From Bombyx mori (lineage: Eukaryota > Arthropoda > Insecta > Lepidoptera > Bombycidae), in NCBI RefSeq assembly GCF_030269925.1, contig NC_085127.1, positions 4,843,501-4,907,500 of the forward strand: a stretch of DNA of 64,000 nucleotides, given 5' to 3'. Positions within the stretch are counted from its first letter, which is position 1, and every line of letters starts with the position of its first letter. Shown here piece by piece: positions 32,401 to 41,012 of this stretch. Under the pieces are notes generated by a model, which made no database searches, was not told the DNA's origin, and saw nothing but the letters and a program-made list of their open reading frames with translations. A program made the translations under genes and the position numbers.

Positions 32401-33321
32401 TACATTCCATGTGTTTAATATTTCATTGAGAAATATATGATAAGCTATATGGTACAAGAAAAAACGTACGTCTCAAACTAAAAACTGCCTCCATTTATTA
32501 CATGTCGGTAAATTAAAAATCGACTATCGAATTCTATGACTCTCAAAACCCATAAAAATTCCATATCTAATTCTCAGCTCAGCAAAATACGTATACTCTT
32601 TTTATTGTTGTTTCATTTATAGTAATTATAAAAATTAATGTGTTTAGCCCCACGAAGTATCACCGGAGTATCTCAAAGGAAGGGGCTCAAAGTCTGCGAT
32701 TGTGTCTACAGAAAAATCAAATAAAAATATTCCTAGTAAGGAAGTTAAGAAGAAATTACCAGCTATTACCTATACTGAAAACACTAAGGTGTGTACATTT
32801 TTGTTTTATTTTGTCATTCTGAATTATGTTCATGATACTAATTGAGATTTTATGCACTTTTATTGTAACATAATTGGTTTGCCGAGTGCTGCTGTCGTAT
32901 TTATAAGAACGTTAATTTAAAGCCTAAGAAATAATATAATTATATTTAATTTATAAAAGCATACATCTGTTAATTAAAATGTAAACACTTTCATTAATTA
33001 AATTGTTCGTTAGAGTTCATTTTAGTTGTTTCTAAGATAGAGTTATCCTAGTGACACATTATCTGATAAAATTAAAAAAAAATGAAAAGAAGTCCATAAA
33101 TGTTGTTGCATGAATATTTAACAACAACTGAAACGTTTGTGTTGTAGCAGGCGGCCCCGAGCGGCGGCGCCAGGGCGGCGGCGGGCGCGGGTCGCGTGGC
33201 GGCGCAGAAGGAGCGCGTCAACGGCATCGCGCGGCGGCTACTGCGTCGCGGCGCCCCCCGCCCCGCGCTCGACGCGTCCTACCTGCTGGCGCCGCGCCGC
33301 GCCACGCGCCACGCCTCCTGA
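14233..33321 (+). CDS. ash1: ash1 orthologue: SET-domain histone H3K36 methyltransferase (gene span, 5' partial)
   Basis: Joined exons: 14233-14424, 14805-14940, 15013-20872, 21187-21380, 22179-22317, 22894-23059, 23554-23710, 24295-24395, 24895-25245, 25691-25982, 26647-26876, 27346-27445, 28250-28404, 29410-29673, 30459-30628, 30938-31040, 31501-31665, 32648-32788, 33151-33321. Total 9,087 bp, an exact multiple of three, with GT-AG boundaries and consistent phases. Approximate domains in visible residues: poly-Ser (15-40), AT-hook (~340), disordered region to ~2060, AWS (2128-2180), SET (2180-2312), post-SET (2316-2330), AT-hook (~2365), bromodomain (2495-2630), PHD (2643-2690), BAH (2700-2925). 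That order is diagnostic of Ash1/ASH1L. The family is nuclear, dimethylates H3K36 and opposes Polycomb silencing at Hox genes. The length resembles human ASH1L more than the shorter fly protein. The start codon exon is not identified. Confidence 0.95.
14805..14940 (+). CDS. ash1: ash1 visible exon 2
   Basis: Acceptor ATATTTTAG, donor GTAATT; 45 codons plus one base. Encodes VIDDADLAELFPEQTSSAPA and NKSMADN, acidic and disordered in character. The frame continues from exon 1 and into exon 3 without a stop. Confidence 0.85.
15013..20872 (+). CDS. ash1: ash1 visible exon 3 (giant 5.86-kb exon, disordered region)
   Basis: Acceptor GTGTTGCAG, donor GTAAGT. About 1,953 codons, Lys/Ser/Arg-rich and low in complexity, as in the N-terminal half of Ash1 proteins. 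An AT-hook (KRGRPRKVKK) is at 15706-15738. A tandem array of six SGYKSD-type hexapeptides lies at 16536-16715. Basic patches such as KKKKKTNN and KKKKKKID could be nuclear localisation signals. No catalytic domain lies in this exon. The donor overlaps a TAA (20874-20876) in the reading frame, so retention of the next intron would end the protein before AWS/SET. Confidence 0.95.
21187..21380 (+). CDS. ash1: ash1 visible exon 4 (pre-AWS)
   Basis: Acceptor ACTTTTCAG, donor GTGAGG; enters with two bases from exon 3 (split Asp codon). Encodes PPGLLAPPPYCERWVRRRQQ, then LPYDIWWQQHY and WNYKKIRT, the conserved tract directly before AWS in Ash1 proteins. Confidence 0.93.
21486..21925. repeat. Possible TIR element interrupted by a Bm1 fragment
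   Basis: TTCGCGTGAGCAAC near the left edge is inverted as GTTGCTCACGCGAA near the right edge, with related inner blocks around GTCATG/CATGAC. A Bm1 fragment lies inside. It occupies intron 4. The termini are short, so this is tentative. Confidence 0.4.
21604..21783 (-). mobile_element. Bm1 SINE fragment in ash1 intron 4
   Basis: T-run, TTATTGC, then CCTGGTGTTAAGTGGTTACT through to CTTCACGGCAGAAAT. Part of the tail (the GGTGGACGAGCTC block) and the whole 5' half are missing. Confidence 0.85.
22179..22317 (+). CDS. ash1: ash1 visible exon 5 (AWS domain)
   Basis: Acceptor TCGGCCAG, donor GTGAGT. Encodes NVYYDVKPS, then the cysteine pattern ECESVACNCAPQSGCNEDC and YSECSPQLCPC: the zinc-binding AWS (associated with SET) domain that precedes SET in Ash1/NSD/SETD2 enzymes. 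The last codon is split with exon 6. Confidence 0.95.
22370..22475 (+). mobile_element. LINE 3' end in ash1 intron 5
   Basis: Matches the last ~100 bp of the 1-3690 LINE from GGCAGCGGCTTGGCTCTGCC to the tail CTACAAAGGCAATAAAAAA. A single base differs in the ORF part (CCCTTGG for CCCCTGG). Confidence 0.88.
22530..22771 (-). mobile_element. Bm1 SINE, 5'-truncated, in ash1 intron 5
   Basis: Reverse-complemented Bm1 from a T-run at 22530 to CCTACCACCAGTA at 22771. The tRNA-like head is absent. Confidence 0.88.
22894..23059 (+). CDS. ash1: ash1 visible exon 6 (AWS end, SET start)
   Basis: Acceptor AATCTGCAG, donor GTGAGT. Encodes DKCKNQRIQRHEW, then KGWGVRTKHKI (the SAM-binding G-x-G of SET) and DFILEYVGEVVSDKEFK. 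QRIQRHEW is identical to the conserved Ash1 motif. Confidence 0.95.
23554..23710 (+). CDS. ash1: ash1 visible exon 7 (SET core, NHSC)
   Basis: Acceptor AATGCCCAG, donor GTGATT. Encodes ERMATRYARDTHHYCLHLDG, GLVIDGHRMGG and RFVNHSCRPNCEMQKW. NHSC (23662-23673) is the SET motif that binds S-adenosylmethionine and forms the pseudoknot. GC content is far higher than the flanking intron. Confidence 0.95.
23784..24060 (-). mobile_element. Second tRNA-derived SINE (not Bm1), copy 1, in ash1 intron 7
   Basis: On the minus strand a tRNA-like head has a B box GGGTTCGAATCCCGC and an A-box-like TGGTGTAGTGGTAAGTGAC. The body contains CTTTTCCAGGGTTATGG and the tail is ATTT-rich rather than poly(A). It is nearly identical to the copy at 51944-52212. 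Confidence 0.8.
24295..24395 (+). CDS. ash1: ash1 visible exon 8 (SET end)
   Basis: Acceptor TTTGATTGCAG, donor GTATGA. Encodes GTFRMALFALRDIESGEELT and YDYNFSLFNPAVGQ. The YDY (24354-24362) carries the catalytic tyrosine of SET enzymes. Confidence 0.95.
24525..24700 (-). mobile_element. A-tailed retroposon, 5'-truncated copy, in ash1 intron 8
   Basis: Reverse complement of the 3' half of the element at 31782-32189: the T-run, AAGGGATTTTATGACCTG, CCTTTAGGTC and the GAAATGA-rich stretch, in the same order. Confidence 0.7.
24895..25245 (+). CDS. ash1: ash1 visible exon 9 (post-SET, AT-hook)
   Basis: Acceptor CCTTTTCAG, donor GTAAGT; 117 codons, phase 0. Encodes PCKCDSEDCRGVIGG, the zinc-binding post-SET motif; then a linker with the AT-hook VGRPRKAVK (near 25039) and KLWQEPQMKPLTAKERNLVK leading into the bromodomain. 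Confidence 0.95.
25691..25982 (+). CDS. ash1: ash1 visible exon 10 (Pro-rich linker, bromodomain start)
   Basis: Acceptor CTGTTCGCAG, donor GTGAGT. A proline run (PPSPPPPPATP) is followed by NPEVFISRLQMLRASKDDTV and LSRRERLTSVFKALYRAIVS, the first helix region of the Ash1 bromodomain. Confidence 0.93.
26302..26543 (+). mobile_element. Bm1 SINE, 5'-truncated, in ash1 intron 10
   Basis: Runs from GTGGTAGGACCTCTTGTGAG to AGCAATAAAAAAAAA. The tRNA-like head is missing. It lies about 100 bp upstream of the exon 11 acceptor. Confidence 0.9.
26647..26876 (+). CDS. ash1: ash1 visible exon 11 (bromodomain)
   Basis: Acceptor GCTTTCACAG, donor GTAAGT. Encodes DEKDKLLCAPLLKSK, then LATVEQNIESGRYETVVQFE and NSNLGNIALQLKK, matching the ZA-loop/B-C helix layout of the Ash1 bromodomain. 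Confidence 0.93.
27346..27445 (+). CDS. ash1: ash1 visible exon 12 (bromodomain end)
   Basis: Acceptor CTGCCTTCAG, donor GTACAG; 33 codons plus one base. Encodes VYNTAKTDISEHLSKILGPD and LPPGFLQKTKT. Confidence 0.9.
27914..28157 (+). repeat. CTAGTTGACCCGGCAGAC repeat, copy 2, in ash1 intron 12
   Basis: About 240 bp matching 9698-9995 with two internal deletions, ending in a TATATATAGATATAGAT microsatellite tail. Confidence 0.7.
28250..28404 (+). CDS. ash1: ash1 visible exon 13 (PHD finger)
   Basis: Acceptor TTAATGACAG, donor GTAACG. The single exon encodes nearly the whole PHD zinc finger: CICGLHVEEGLMVQC, RCGVWQHARC and YCHLCKP give the C4-H-C3 set of eight ligands. PHD fingers bind histone H3 tails. 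Codon GC is high relative to the introns. Confidence 0.95.
29410..29673 (+). CDS. ash1: ash1 visible exon 14 (BAH start)
   Basis: Acceptor AAATCACCAG, donor GTGTGT; 88 codons, phase 0. Encodes QFYLTLMRGDLQVRQGDTVY and VLRDIP, the typical start of a BAH domain, then a Lys-rich insertion (PKTKRVDRKKLKHPVKGKEK). A Bm1 SINE begins only about 17 nt after the donor. Confidence 0.92.
29691..29930 (-). mobile_element. Bm1 SINE, 5'-truncated, in ash1 intron 14
   Basis: T-run from 29691, then the reverse-complemented Bm1 body ending at GAGGTACTACCACC. It lies immediately downstream of the exon 14 splice donor. Confidence 0.9.
30459..30628 (+). CDS. ash1: ash1 visible exon 15 (BAH)
   Basis: Acceptor ATGATTGTAG, donor GTTAGT. 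Encodes ISELD-like core VPVSELDIFRVERLWKHK and ERYVYGHHYLRPHETFHEPT, strongly BAH-like (YGHHYLRPHET is the signature). Confidence 0.95.
30938..31040 (+). CDS. ash1: ash1 visible exon 16 (BAH)
   Basis: Acceptor TTCATCAG, donor GTGAGG. Encodes FFHNEVMRVPLYEAVPIELV and QCWVMDLNTFCK, the FxxNEVxxxP(L/I)xE motif of BAH domains. Confidence 0.95.
31242..31484 (-). mobile_element. Bm1 SINE, 5'-truncated, beside an ash1 splice acceptor
   Basis: T-run from 31242, Bm1 body in reverse complement, ending at CCTACCACCAGTAA. The exon 17 acceptor follows only about 16 nt later, so the branch point probably lies in or at the edge of the SINE. Confidence 0.9.
31501..31665 (+). CDS. ash1: ash1 visible exon 17 (BAH end)
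   Basis: Acceptor ACGTTTTCAG, donor GTGAGT; 55 codons, phase 0. Encodes SHVYICELRVDRSARLFAK and YPLCTRPYAFAHFPQRLKIS. VYICELRVDR is a typical end of the Ash1 BAH domain. Confidence 0.94.
31782..32189 (+). mobile_element. A-tailed retroposon with 14-bp target duplication, in ash1 intron 17
   Basis: The element begins TTTTTGGCGGGAACGCG and ends in a run of A. It is flanked by a perfect direct repeat CAAATTATCAAGAC (31768-31781 and 32190-32203), showing insertion by target-primed reverse transcription. Other copies are at 33473-33916 and, truncated and inverted, at 24525-24700. It encodes no long ORF. Confidence 0.85.
32648..32788 (+). CDS. ash1: ash1 visible exon 18
   Basis: Acceptor TGTGTTTAG, donor GTGTGT; 47 codons, phase 0. 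Encodes PHEVSPEYLKGRG and a Lys/Ser-rich linker (KEVKKKLPAITYTENTK). No domain. Confidence 0.85.
33151..33321 (+). CDS. ash1: ash1 visible exon 19 (last coding exon, stop)
   Basis: Acceptor TTGTAGCAG, stop TGA at 33319-33321. An Ala/Arg-rich segment (GGARAAAGAGRVAAQ) is followed by KERVNGIARRLLRRG and a C-terminus ending RRATRHAS. Very GC-rich against its AT-rich surroundings. The acceptor is a tandem TAGCAG, so a form with one extra Gln is possible. Confidence 0.88.
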   Translation, partial: AAPSGGARAAAGAGRVAAQKERVNGIARRLLRRGAPRPALDASYLLAPRRATRHAS

Positions 33322-36300
33322 CTACCCTGTCGTCGGTGTCCGCTCTGTCGCTAGCCATCCACATCACGACACCAGCCGCACGTGGACAGCAGACGGCGTC
33401 TGCATTACGCTTGTTCGAAACCACACTGGGTTTTAGTTTTTTTACAATGGCAACACTGGTCGCGATTGTGGGACTTTTTGGTGGGAACGCGAGGATTTAA
33501 GTTGTGTGATTTGTTTTATTTTGTCTATTTAGTTTTTAATCAGGTTTAAATGTGTAATAACGGTGGTTTATTAACTGTTTAATATCTGTGAAAGTGCACA
33601 AATGTGGGAAAATGAAACAAAGCCACTGGACGTAACTTTTCGGGATTCCTCCAAAAAGTCCACTGAAAAATTCTCAGTAAATGACCAACATTTTACTGAG
33701 ATTATATTTCATCCCAGTTGATTAATGTCGCAAATTAATCATCTTAAATTCATTTCACATGAAAAATGATAATAAGGAATTATCATCATGATAATAAGGA
33801 ATTATCATCATGATAATATGGAATTATCATTTTTCATAAAATTAAGGATATAAATTAAAATAAGACATGAACTAAAGGTATTAGTTACCAGGTCATAAAA
33901 TTCCTTAAAAAAAATTACGGTGCCGTGCTGCAGTGGTAAAAAACTCCAAAATCCCACAGATTGGTTTCGAATAACGCTAATGTTTGTTTACTTTATCGAT
34001 AAACAGAAGAAATAACTTCACATTTTTGTGAAAAGTGATAGAATTGTAATAGCTGCGTGATTGGAATTCGATTACTTTATGTGCTTTTATGGCAAAAAAA
34101 TTAATTGTATCCACTATGCTAATAATATACTGAATATAGTTATATACTTGCATATCTTTGCTTCGATTATGTTTTCAATATTACTTCTAATTTGTGATTC
34201 AATTAAAAATACATCCCTATAGTATCAGCAAAGAGGACATATATTAAAATGTGTTCGAACTGTGTATGTGTATAACTAATCTATGAACTGCAAATCATAG
34301 TTGTCCATTGTAAAAAAAACTTACGATTTTCTTCGTGTTATCGCGCGCTCTTTTCTATTGGATATTTATCGTGACAAAAATGAATTTACGCCAAGCAATA
34401 AATTATAGTAAACTCACAACTTAACTAAGGATTATATCTTGGACGATGAGGTCATGTACTGTATTTAGAACGAAAAGTATTTGTTAAATATAAGCATGTA
34501 AATAGTAGTAACAAAAATGTAAAACATTGCGTAGGTCAGATATGTAAAAATAGTAATTATAATTACGTAAATTTATCACGAAATTTCTCTGGTGTCTTAT
34601 ACATGCATTATATTGCCTTCTCTAATAATCCGCGTAGAATTTAGAATATTTTTTTTGTTTAATTCACTAGGGTTTCGAACTTTTTTTCAAAGCACTTTAA
34701 AACTATAAAAGCCTTATTATAATATTATTCTATAATATTTTCAGTACTTAAATCACTTTATTCATATAAAATTTTAAATTTATATTTGTATAGGGAATAA
34801 AGGTATTTTTCAGGTAGTTTTGAAGAAGAATGTAAATAATTAAAGTATTTTATACATCTTAAAGTGAATACATTCCGTCTATCGCGTTAGAAGTGTGTAT
34901 AAAGATTCCACGTGTCATGTAATATGCCTTAAAAATATAAATTTAAATGAAATAAATAATGTGAGAGAGTGCGCAAATTCTGAGCTTCTGACAAAGGTAC
35001 TGTGAAAGAATCTCTCCTCTGTGTAAGCGAAAGTGTTTGAATGTCAATCGCGTTAACATTGCGTAATATTGATATCGTAAGGTTTAAGATTGTTTAGACT
35101 TAAAGTACCACAATATTCTGTTTAATGAACCGACTTCAAGTAAATAATAATTAAGAGGTTCTCTATTTGAAATGTTTTTTTTTTCGTGTGTGCGTAACAT
35201 GTGGCCTGTTCTCGTAGGATTATCTTTGATTGCCTTTTACAAATCTATTTAACATTGTTTATGGAATGAGCATTGTTTGCGTTTAAACTCCTTTGCTACT
35301 CTGCCGGTGCATGTTAGTAAAAATGTGCACAACAAACTTCTTATGACAAATTACGTAGGTACGGTACGTGATCATTAGGAGGAACTGTTAATGTTACGCA
35401 GATTAACTGTATTTATATTGAAGACGTATTTTTGTAGTTTTGGGAATGGAAACTTAAATTCTCGTATTCAATTATTGTTATTGAATTTTAATGCTTGTTT
35501 TGAGCAGACATAATCTCGATTCGTTTTTTTTTTTAAATGTAAGAAATCTAATATATGTCGTTTTAGTTTTAAAGCTGTATAGTTGCAGCACAATTACACA
35601 GATCGAATGTACTGTAACATTTAAGCTGAATAAAATAAATAGTTATATTTTTACATAATTACGATTGTTGTAGTAAAATAATGTTAGTATAATGAAATTA
35701 GTTAACGACCACTGGTGCGAACTGATGTTGAATGTTGAAAACTTTTAATAGAGGTTAGAGATGGGAAACGTTGTTTGGAGGTTGCTAATTTAATGTTTTT
35801 TTTTGTACTCTGATTAAGTTTCGTAATTATACTTCGGTTGTATTAATACAGATGAATTAGTTTACACGCGTTTTTTTTTTTTTTAATTAATTCGTCTGGT
35901 CATTTTATAGCGCCTGCTGTGTGGTAGATCGCGGAAAGCTTTTTTTCGATGCTTTTTGTTCGTGCAGTATAATCTCTCTATTAAATTTTAAATTTACTTT
36001 TGTATATACATTTTTAGTGAGTAAGGTGATTGGTTGTTTAATTTATTTACCTTTTTTTTATATTGCCTTATAACGCGTTCTTTAGTGAACAGAATCATTT
36101 TGCAGCTTTTTTTTTTGAATTGTGTGCGTTTTTTTTTTGCCTTCACAGATATTTTTAGCTAGCCTTTATTATTGTGATGATCTAGAACAAAGTTGTTTTT
36201 TTTTTGTTTCTAATTTATTTGTATATTACTGTTAGTTTTACTGTCATTACTTGAAAACATTTTTAATAAACTTTTCAGTACATACATAATTAATTTTAGT

Positions 36301-37240
36301 ACTTTATTTCTGTGCTCTTGTGTTTGTTTTGTCATAATACTGCTGTGTTGGTCCCAAAACTAGTGCTAAGTATTTTTCGATTTGCCCTCGGATGTATCAT
36401 TAATTTTAAAAGACTTTAAAAATAAAGGGAAAAAAAACATGTTTAGTACAGAGCACCTAATAATGTAGTCGCTATAAAATAGTTTTACTAAATGTAATGA
36501 GAGTTCAGTATTAATATCGGATCTATATGTCATTACATGTTTACATTCATACAAATAGAAACACATTGCCTTGTAGATAACGAATACATTTACTAAATAC
36601 AATATACATTAATCATGTTAAAAAAATACAATGAATTTATGTGGTGGCGTTATGTTAGTTAAACCCTTTTTCTAAATCGTTGTACTTAAGAAAAAAATAG
36701 TACAGATTAGTTTTCTTTAAGTACATACATATTTTATATTTTAATATTTACGGTTTAGTTGGCAACGCGACTCAGATATGCTTTTGCACGAGCACACAAA
36801 TACGTAATAAGTACAATACGATTTTTCTTTTTTCTTTTCTGAGCATCGATTAACCATTTTGGGATCAAAACGTTGATGTGTTACTTTGAACATTCAGGAT
36901 CGCAAAAATTTTTTCGTTATTTCTGCAGCGATGCAAACCATGAGTACGCAGTGATGATTTCTAAACTTCAAGCAATTATGTATTTTAACAATGTTGTAAT
37001 AGAGACCGAAATTTTGCATCAACAATGAATTGTTTGTTGTAGTTTTAATAGATAATGTAAACGTTTACGGAGAGTCTCATGGTTTTTATCTCTGTAAGGA
37101 TCTGTTTGGTTTGTACAAAGATGAGATACTTATTTGATATAATATGAGCAGCTTTACTATTTATATCTATGTTTTTTTTTAAATTAAGATGCCATCTGTT
37201 GTAAACTCATGTTTTATGTAATAATAAATAAAGAAAAAGC
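33322..37240 (+). other. Likely ash1 3' UTR, long and AT-rich
   Basis: There is no ORF after the TGA for about 3.9 kb. AATAAA signals occur at 34796, 35629, 36265 and 37224, so several 3' ends are possible. Many T-runs (for example 35870-35883, 36109) lie in it. Apart from the retroposon at 33473-33916 the sequence does not recur in the window. Assigning it to the 3' UTR is inference from position. Confidence 0.5.
33473..33916 (+). mobile_element. A-tailed retroposon, copy in the ash1 3' UTR region
   Basis: Matches 31782-32189 over its whole length, with a small ATAATAAGGAATTATCATC duplication near 33770-33830. A 38-codon frame (start ATG near 33601, MWENETKPLDVT) is open here but broken in the intron copy. 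No clear target duplication is visible. Confidence 0.75.
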
Positions 37241-37298
37241 ATTTAATGTCTTTTGTCTATCGAAATTCATCTACTGAAGTTTTAATCTTATTCAGGGT

Positions 37299-37755
37299 TG
37301 AAGTCGTCGTGGCCTAACGGATAAGACGTCCGGTGCATTCGTGTTGAGCGATGCGCCGGTGTTCGAATCTCAGGCGGGTACCAATTTTTCTAATGAAATA
37401 CGTAGGTACTCAACAAATGTTCACGATTGACTTCCACGGTGAAGGAATATCGAATATAATTCCATCGTGTAATAAAAATGAATGCCGCAAAATTATAATT
37501 TGCGTAATTACTGGTGGTAGGACCTCATGTGAGTCCGCGCGGTTGGGTACCACCGCCCTGCCTATTTCTGCCGTGAAGCAGTAATGCGTTTCGGTTTGAA
37601 GGGTGGGGCAGCCGTTGTAATTATACTTGAGACCTTAGAACTTATATCTCAAGGTGGGTGGCACATTTACGTTGTGGATGTCTATGGGCTCCAGTAACCA
37701 CTTAACACCAGGTGGGCTGTGAGCTCGTCCACCCATGTAAGCAATAAAAAAAAAA
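37299..37755 (+). mobile_element. Bm1 SINE, full length
   Basis: tRNA-like head with A box (TGGCCTAACGGATAAG) and B box (GTTCGAATCTC), complete body, tail CAATAAAAAAAAAA. It marks the downstream limit of the likely ash1 transcript. Confidence 0.92.
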
Positions 37756-37959
37756 CTGGTTGTATAGGAGTGCTTTGATTAGCACAAAAGGTAATAATCT
37801 AGATAGTATCAGTTCTGGTATTATTTTTTTGTTTTAATTCCGATACATACATATTTATGGTTGTGTTGTGTCGGCCTAATATGGCACCAACCCGTATCTT
37901 TCTTGTGTCGTAAAAGTCAAATGGAGCATCTATCGGAGTACGGGAGGCAACGTTCTCTC

Positions 37960-38325
37960 CGTGTTAGACCAGCGACTGCGATCAGCCCACGTCATTATGA
38001 TCCATTAACCTTGCTTCTAGGTAGGTACCTCAAGCACCGGTCACCGTCCTCGCCGAACCCGTCGCTTGCGACGAAGGGACTCAACGGGAAAATGAACCAA
38101 TATACACAGCCCACTAAGTTTCTCGCCGGATCTTCTCGGAGGGTCGCGTTTCCGATCCGGTAGTAGATTTTGCGTAGCACTGCTCTTGCTAGGGCCAATG
38201 TTAGCAACACTTCTGGCACTTGAACCCTGAGAGCTCACCAACACGCTAGGGTGAAGCTGAAATAGCCTCTCAAGGCTATCAGCATAGGTAGGAATGAAAA
38301 GCGAGCGCCAGACGGGTGGCGGCAT
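37960..38325 (+). mobile_element. Non-LTR retrotransposon 3' end (TTTCTCGCCGGATCTTCTC family)
   Basis: Member of a family also at 40968-41012, 42514-42705, 48043-48352 (inverted), 55503-55680 (inverted) and 62980-63090. Landmarks in order: CAAGCACCGGTCA, CGCTTGCGACGAAGGG, TTCTCGCCGGATCTTCTC, GATCCGGTAGTAGAT, then AATAGCCTCTCAAGGCTATC and GGTAGGAA before the A tail. It may be the 3' region of the Bombyx LINE BMC1, but I cannot confirm that. Confidence 0.6.
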
Positions 38326-38799
38326 TCACCCATCTATGTTGACTTTTTTATGTAAATGTAGGTATGTTTGTCGCCATTTACGAACGCCCTAAGGACGCTA
38401 GAGCTACAAAAGCACCACAGAAAATATTATTCAAATACTCTTCAATACTCTGAAATCGATTAACCCTTAGGTTTAAGTTATGATCGTTTACTAAAGCAGT
38501 AAAAAGGTTTGTGTTCGAAAATTATCATCTGAACAAATTCGGTCAGTAACGTTCTATATTGACACATATTTATCTAAAATACAGCTGGAAATTTTACAGA
38601 AGACTTATCAGGAGGAACATAAGTCGGAGGATTTCGGTTAGCTAGCACCAGAGCTCTGTAACTCGGTCAATGCGTCATACAATAGGTTATTCGGCTATTT
38701 TAATATTTGTCTTGTCTCGAAGTCATTCTGAAAGTGACCTGTTTGATATTTAAAGGATATTATTGGATAAGGATAATTTTATTATTGTCATGTAATCAA

Positions 38800-39045
38800 T
38801 TAAGCTGAAGTGGCAGTGGGCTGGTCACATATGTCGCAGAACCGATAACTGTTGGGGTGGACGTGTTCTGGAGTGAAGACCGCGAACCGGCAAACGTAGT
38901 GTAGGACGCCTTCCTGCTAGATGGAGCGACGACCTGCGCAAGGCAGCTGGCAGTAACTGGATGCGTAGAACCGAAGATCGGGTTCAGTGGCGAGCTTTGG
39001 GGGAGGCCTATGTCCAGCAGTGGACTGCCGCAGGCTGATGATAAT
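38800..39045 (+). pseudogene. C-terminal remnant of another LINE ORF
   Basis: The + frame reads KLKWQWAGHICRRTDN, GGRVLE, a stop at about 38876, then RPRTGKRSVGRLPARWSDDL, WMRRTEDRVQWRALGEAYVQ and QWTAAG before a stop. This is the typical C-terminal region of an insect endonuclease/RT ORF with one internal stop. The upstream part is missing. Confidence 0.72.
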
Positions 39046-40967
39046 GAATCAATTATAAAAAAATAAATAATTATCCAGCAGTTTTTTGATTTGCGGACTC
39101 CACAACGACTCCCGCCCGCTACGCCACTCGGTCTCCAGTCTGGAGAGTACTATGTAAGAAAAAGTGCAGTAACCATAAAAAAGTTCAGTACATAAGTCAT
39201 CTCTCTGATTTTTGTGTATCTGAAGTGAAGCTGTTATATACTTTGTACGAGGAGCACTGCTGCTTGAGATAGGTACACGTTTTATCACCTAGTTCAAGCA
39301 CAGATGCAAATTACGACTGTGTTTCTACTTATATGTTAATAATAAATAAATAAAATAAAAATACGTAAATAAATATTATTTTTACTTTGTATTTTATTCT
39401 GCCTTTCATAGAGGCACCCTTTCAAAGTCGTAAACACTTTTTTGATGACTAATGCGAGTAAGCAGAAGGTGTAACTGCTCATGTCAAACGTAAACACGGT
39501 GCCACGTTCTTAAGGAGTAAGCACAATAGTGCACAATGACGGTCATCGCGCTTCCGCCTATGCTTGATCTCCTTTCCCACGCGTGTATGCTTACTGCAAC
39601 GTTTCTTGTGAACCGTCATTATCACGCCACTAGAGGCAGTACCGAGTTCTAGTAAACAAAATGACCGTTCATTCATTCGCCTACCTGTTGACCGAAGATG
39701 ACGCTATTGCATTTATAAATTGCTGTAATAAGAATTGTGAAAACAAAATAAAAATGCTTGGTTTTGTTTTGAATCTATGCTTTCGATTAAGGTTAACGCT
39801 GTGATATCATGGGCTTCGTCATTCACCCATTTATACACTAAATTAAATTTAAATTGCAACTAATAATGATCAGTCAATGAATCTATTTTTTTTTAAAAGA
39901 GACGACCTAAATAATAATCTGTTAAATTAATTTTATTTTATCTTCGTGTTGGTAAATAAAATGAGTAAATAACGAGAACGACATTACTAGGTTGAAAAAC
40001 ATAATATTTAAACTAAAAAAAACTGGGATGACTTGTGAAAAAACTAGGTCTTGCTGTGCGCCATCGCGACGATGTTGTAGATGAAACATATTTTTTATTA
40101 TTAATATTGGTATTAAAATTTTTCGAAGAGAGTTATATGGTATAATTTAAAATTTGAAATCTTCCCTAAAAAGTCTTAGCGTCCGCGCACAGTGCTGTCT
40201 TGATTGGAGTTGGACGATAGTGATTATTGTTTGAGAGATTGCATTGTTCGGTCCCTTCACGTCGTTCTATTTAGTCTTAAGATTAACATTGACCTTAAGC
40301 GACAATTTACGTTTACGATTTGTCCCGGGACTGCGTGACTGGGGTCACTCGCAATGAGAAGATTGGGCCCGAGCGAACGTCCGCCCGTATTCGTTTGTCT
40401 ACAATCTTCGCATATTTTACCTTCTGCCTTACCTACAATGCTTTTCGCATTAACCGTTCTAGTACTAAATAAATTGTACTCGGAAATTACAAATGACAAT
40501 AGATCCGCTTTTAATTAACATATAGTTCACATGTCTCGTCGCGCAATCTTAGCTATAAATGAGACAATGAAAGATATAAACAACTAGATATTCTAATATT
40601 AGTATGTTTGCGAAGAAAGTGTACACTATAATAAATAAAGACCGGATTATTGTGTATGTAGTAAATAGAATACAAACGTGGAACGTACGTTGTGCTCAAT
40701 TCGGAATACAAGATGATTTAGATATTGTCGCTCTAGTGGTGTGTGAGCGGAAGCGAGTGATTGCGCATGAAATTCGTCACAGCTACCGGACAAATTCTTT
40801 TACTATCTTAATGAATTACGTTGAACTTACGATTCTTATTAGCAAGAAATACAAACACTACTTTTATTTCGCGGCTTTCATAAAGTTCGAGGTTTTAAAC
40901 GAAGAGACAAATTAACCTGAATGTGCAAGATTTATTAAGAATTTATTTATTAGTTTCACAACATATA
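39046..40967. other. Non-coding DNA, no gene seen
   Basis: A GC-richer patch at 40170-40450 has no supported ORF. Short open frames at 39479-39676 (minus) and 40604-40915 (plus) have no recognisable protein features. Confidence 0.4.
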
Positions 40968-41012
40968 GCATCAGCCCGCTGAGTTCCTCACTGGATCTTT
41001 TCAACGGGTCAT
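40968..41012 (+). mobile_element. Small fragment of the TTTCTCGCCGGATCTTCTC family
   Basis: CAGCCCGCTGAGTTCCTCAC and GGATCTTTTCAACGGGTC resemble the core of the family, with several changes. Confidence 0.45.

Noticed and set aside
33137..33436. Alternative 99-codon frame over the last ash1 exon
   Set aside because: Arg/Ala-rich reading caused by high GC; the frame continuous with the upstream exons ends at the TGA at 33319.
37351..37584. ORFs within Bm1 copies (also 10540, 13704, 59433, 26151)
   Set aside because: They arise from the SINE body read in one frame, recur with every copy and are not genes.
40604..40915. 103-codon ORF as a host gene
   Set aside because: AT-rich frame without recognisable motif, Kozak context or neighbouring exons; isoleucine and tyrosine excess suggests chance.
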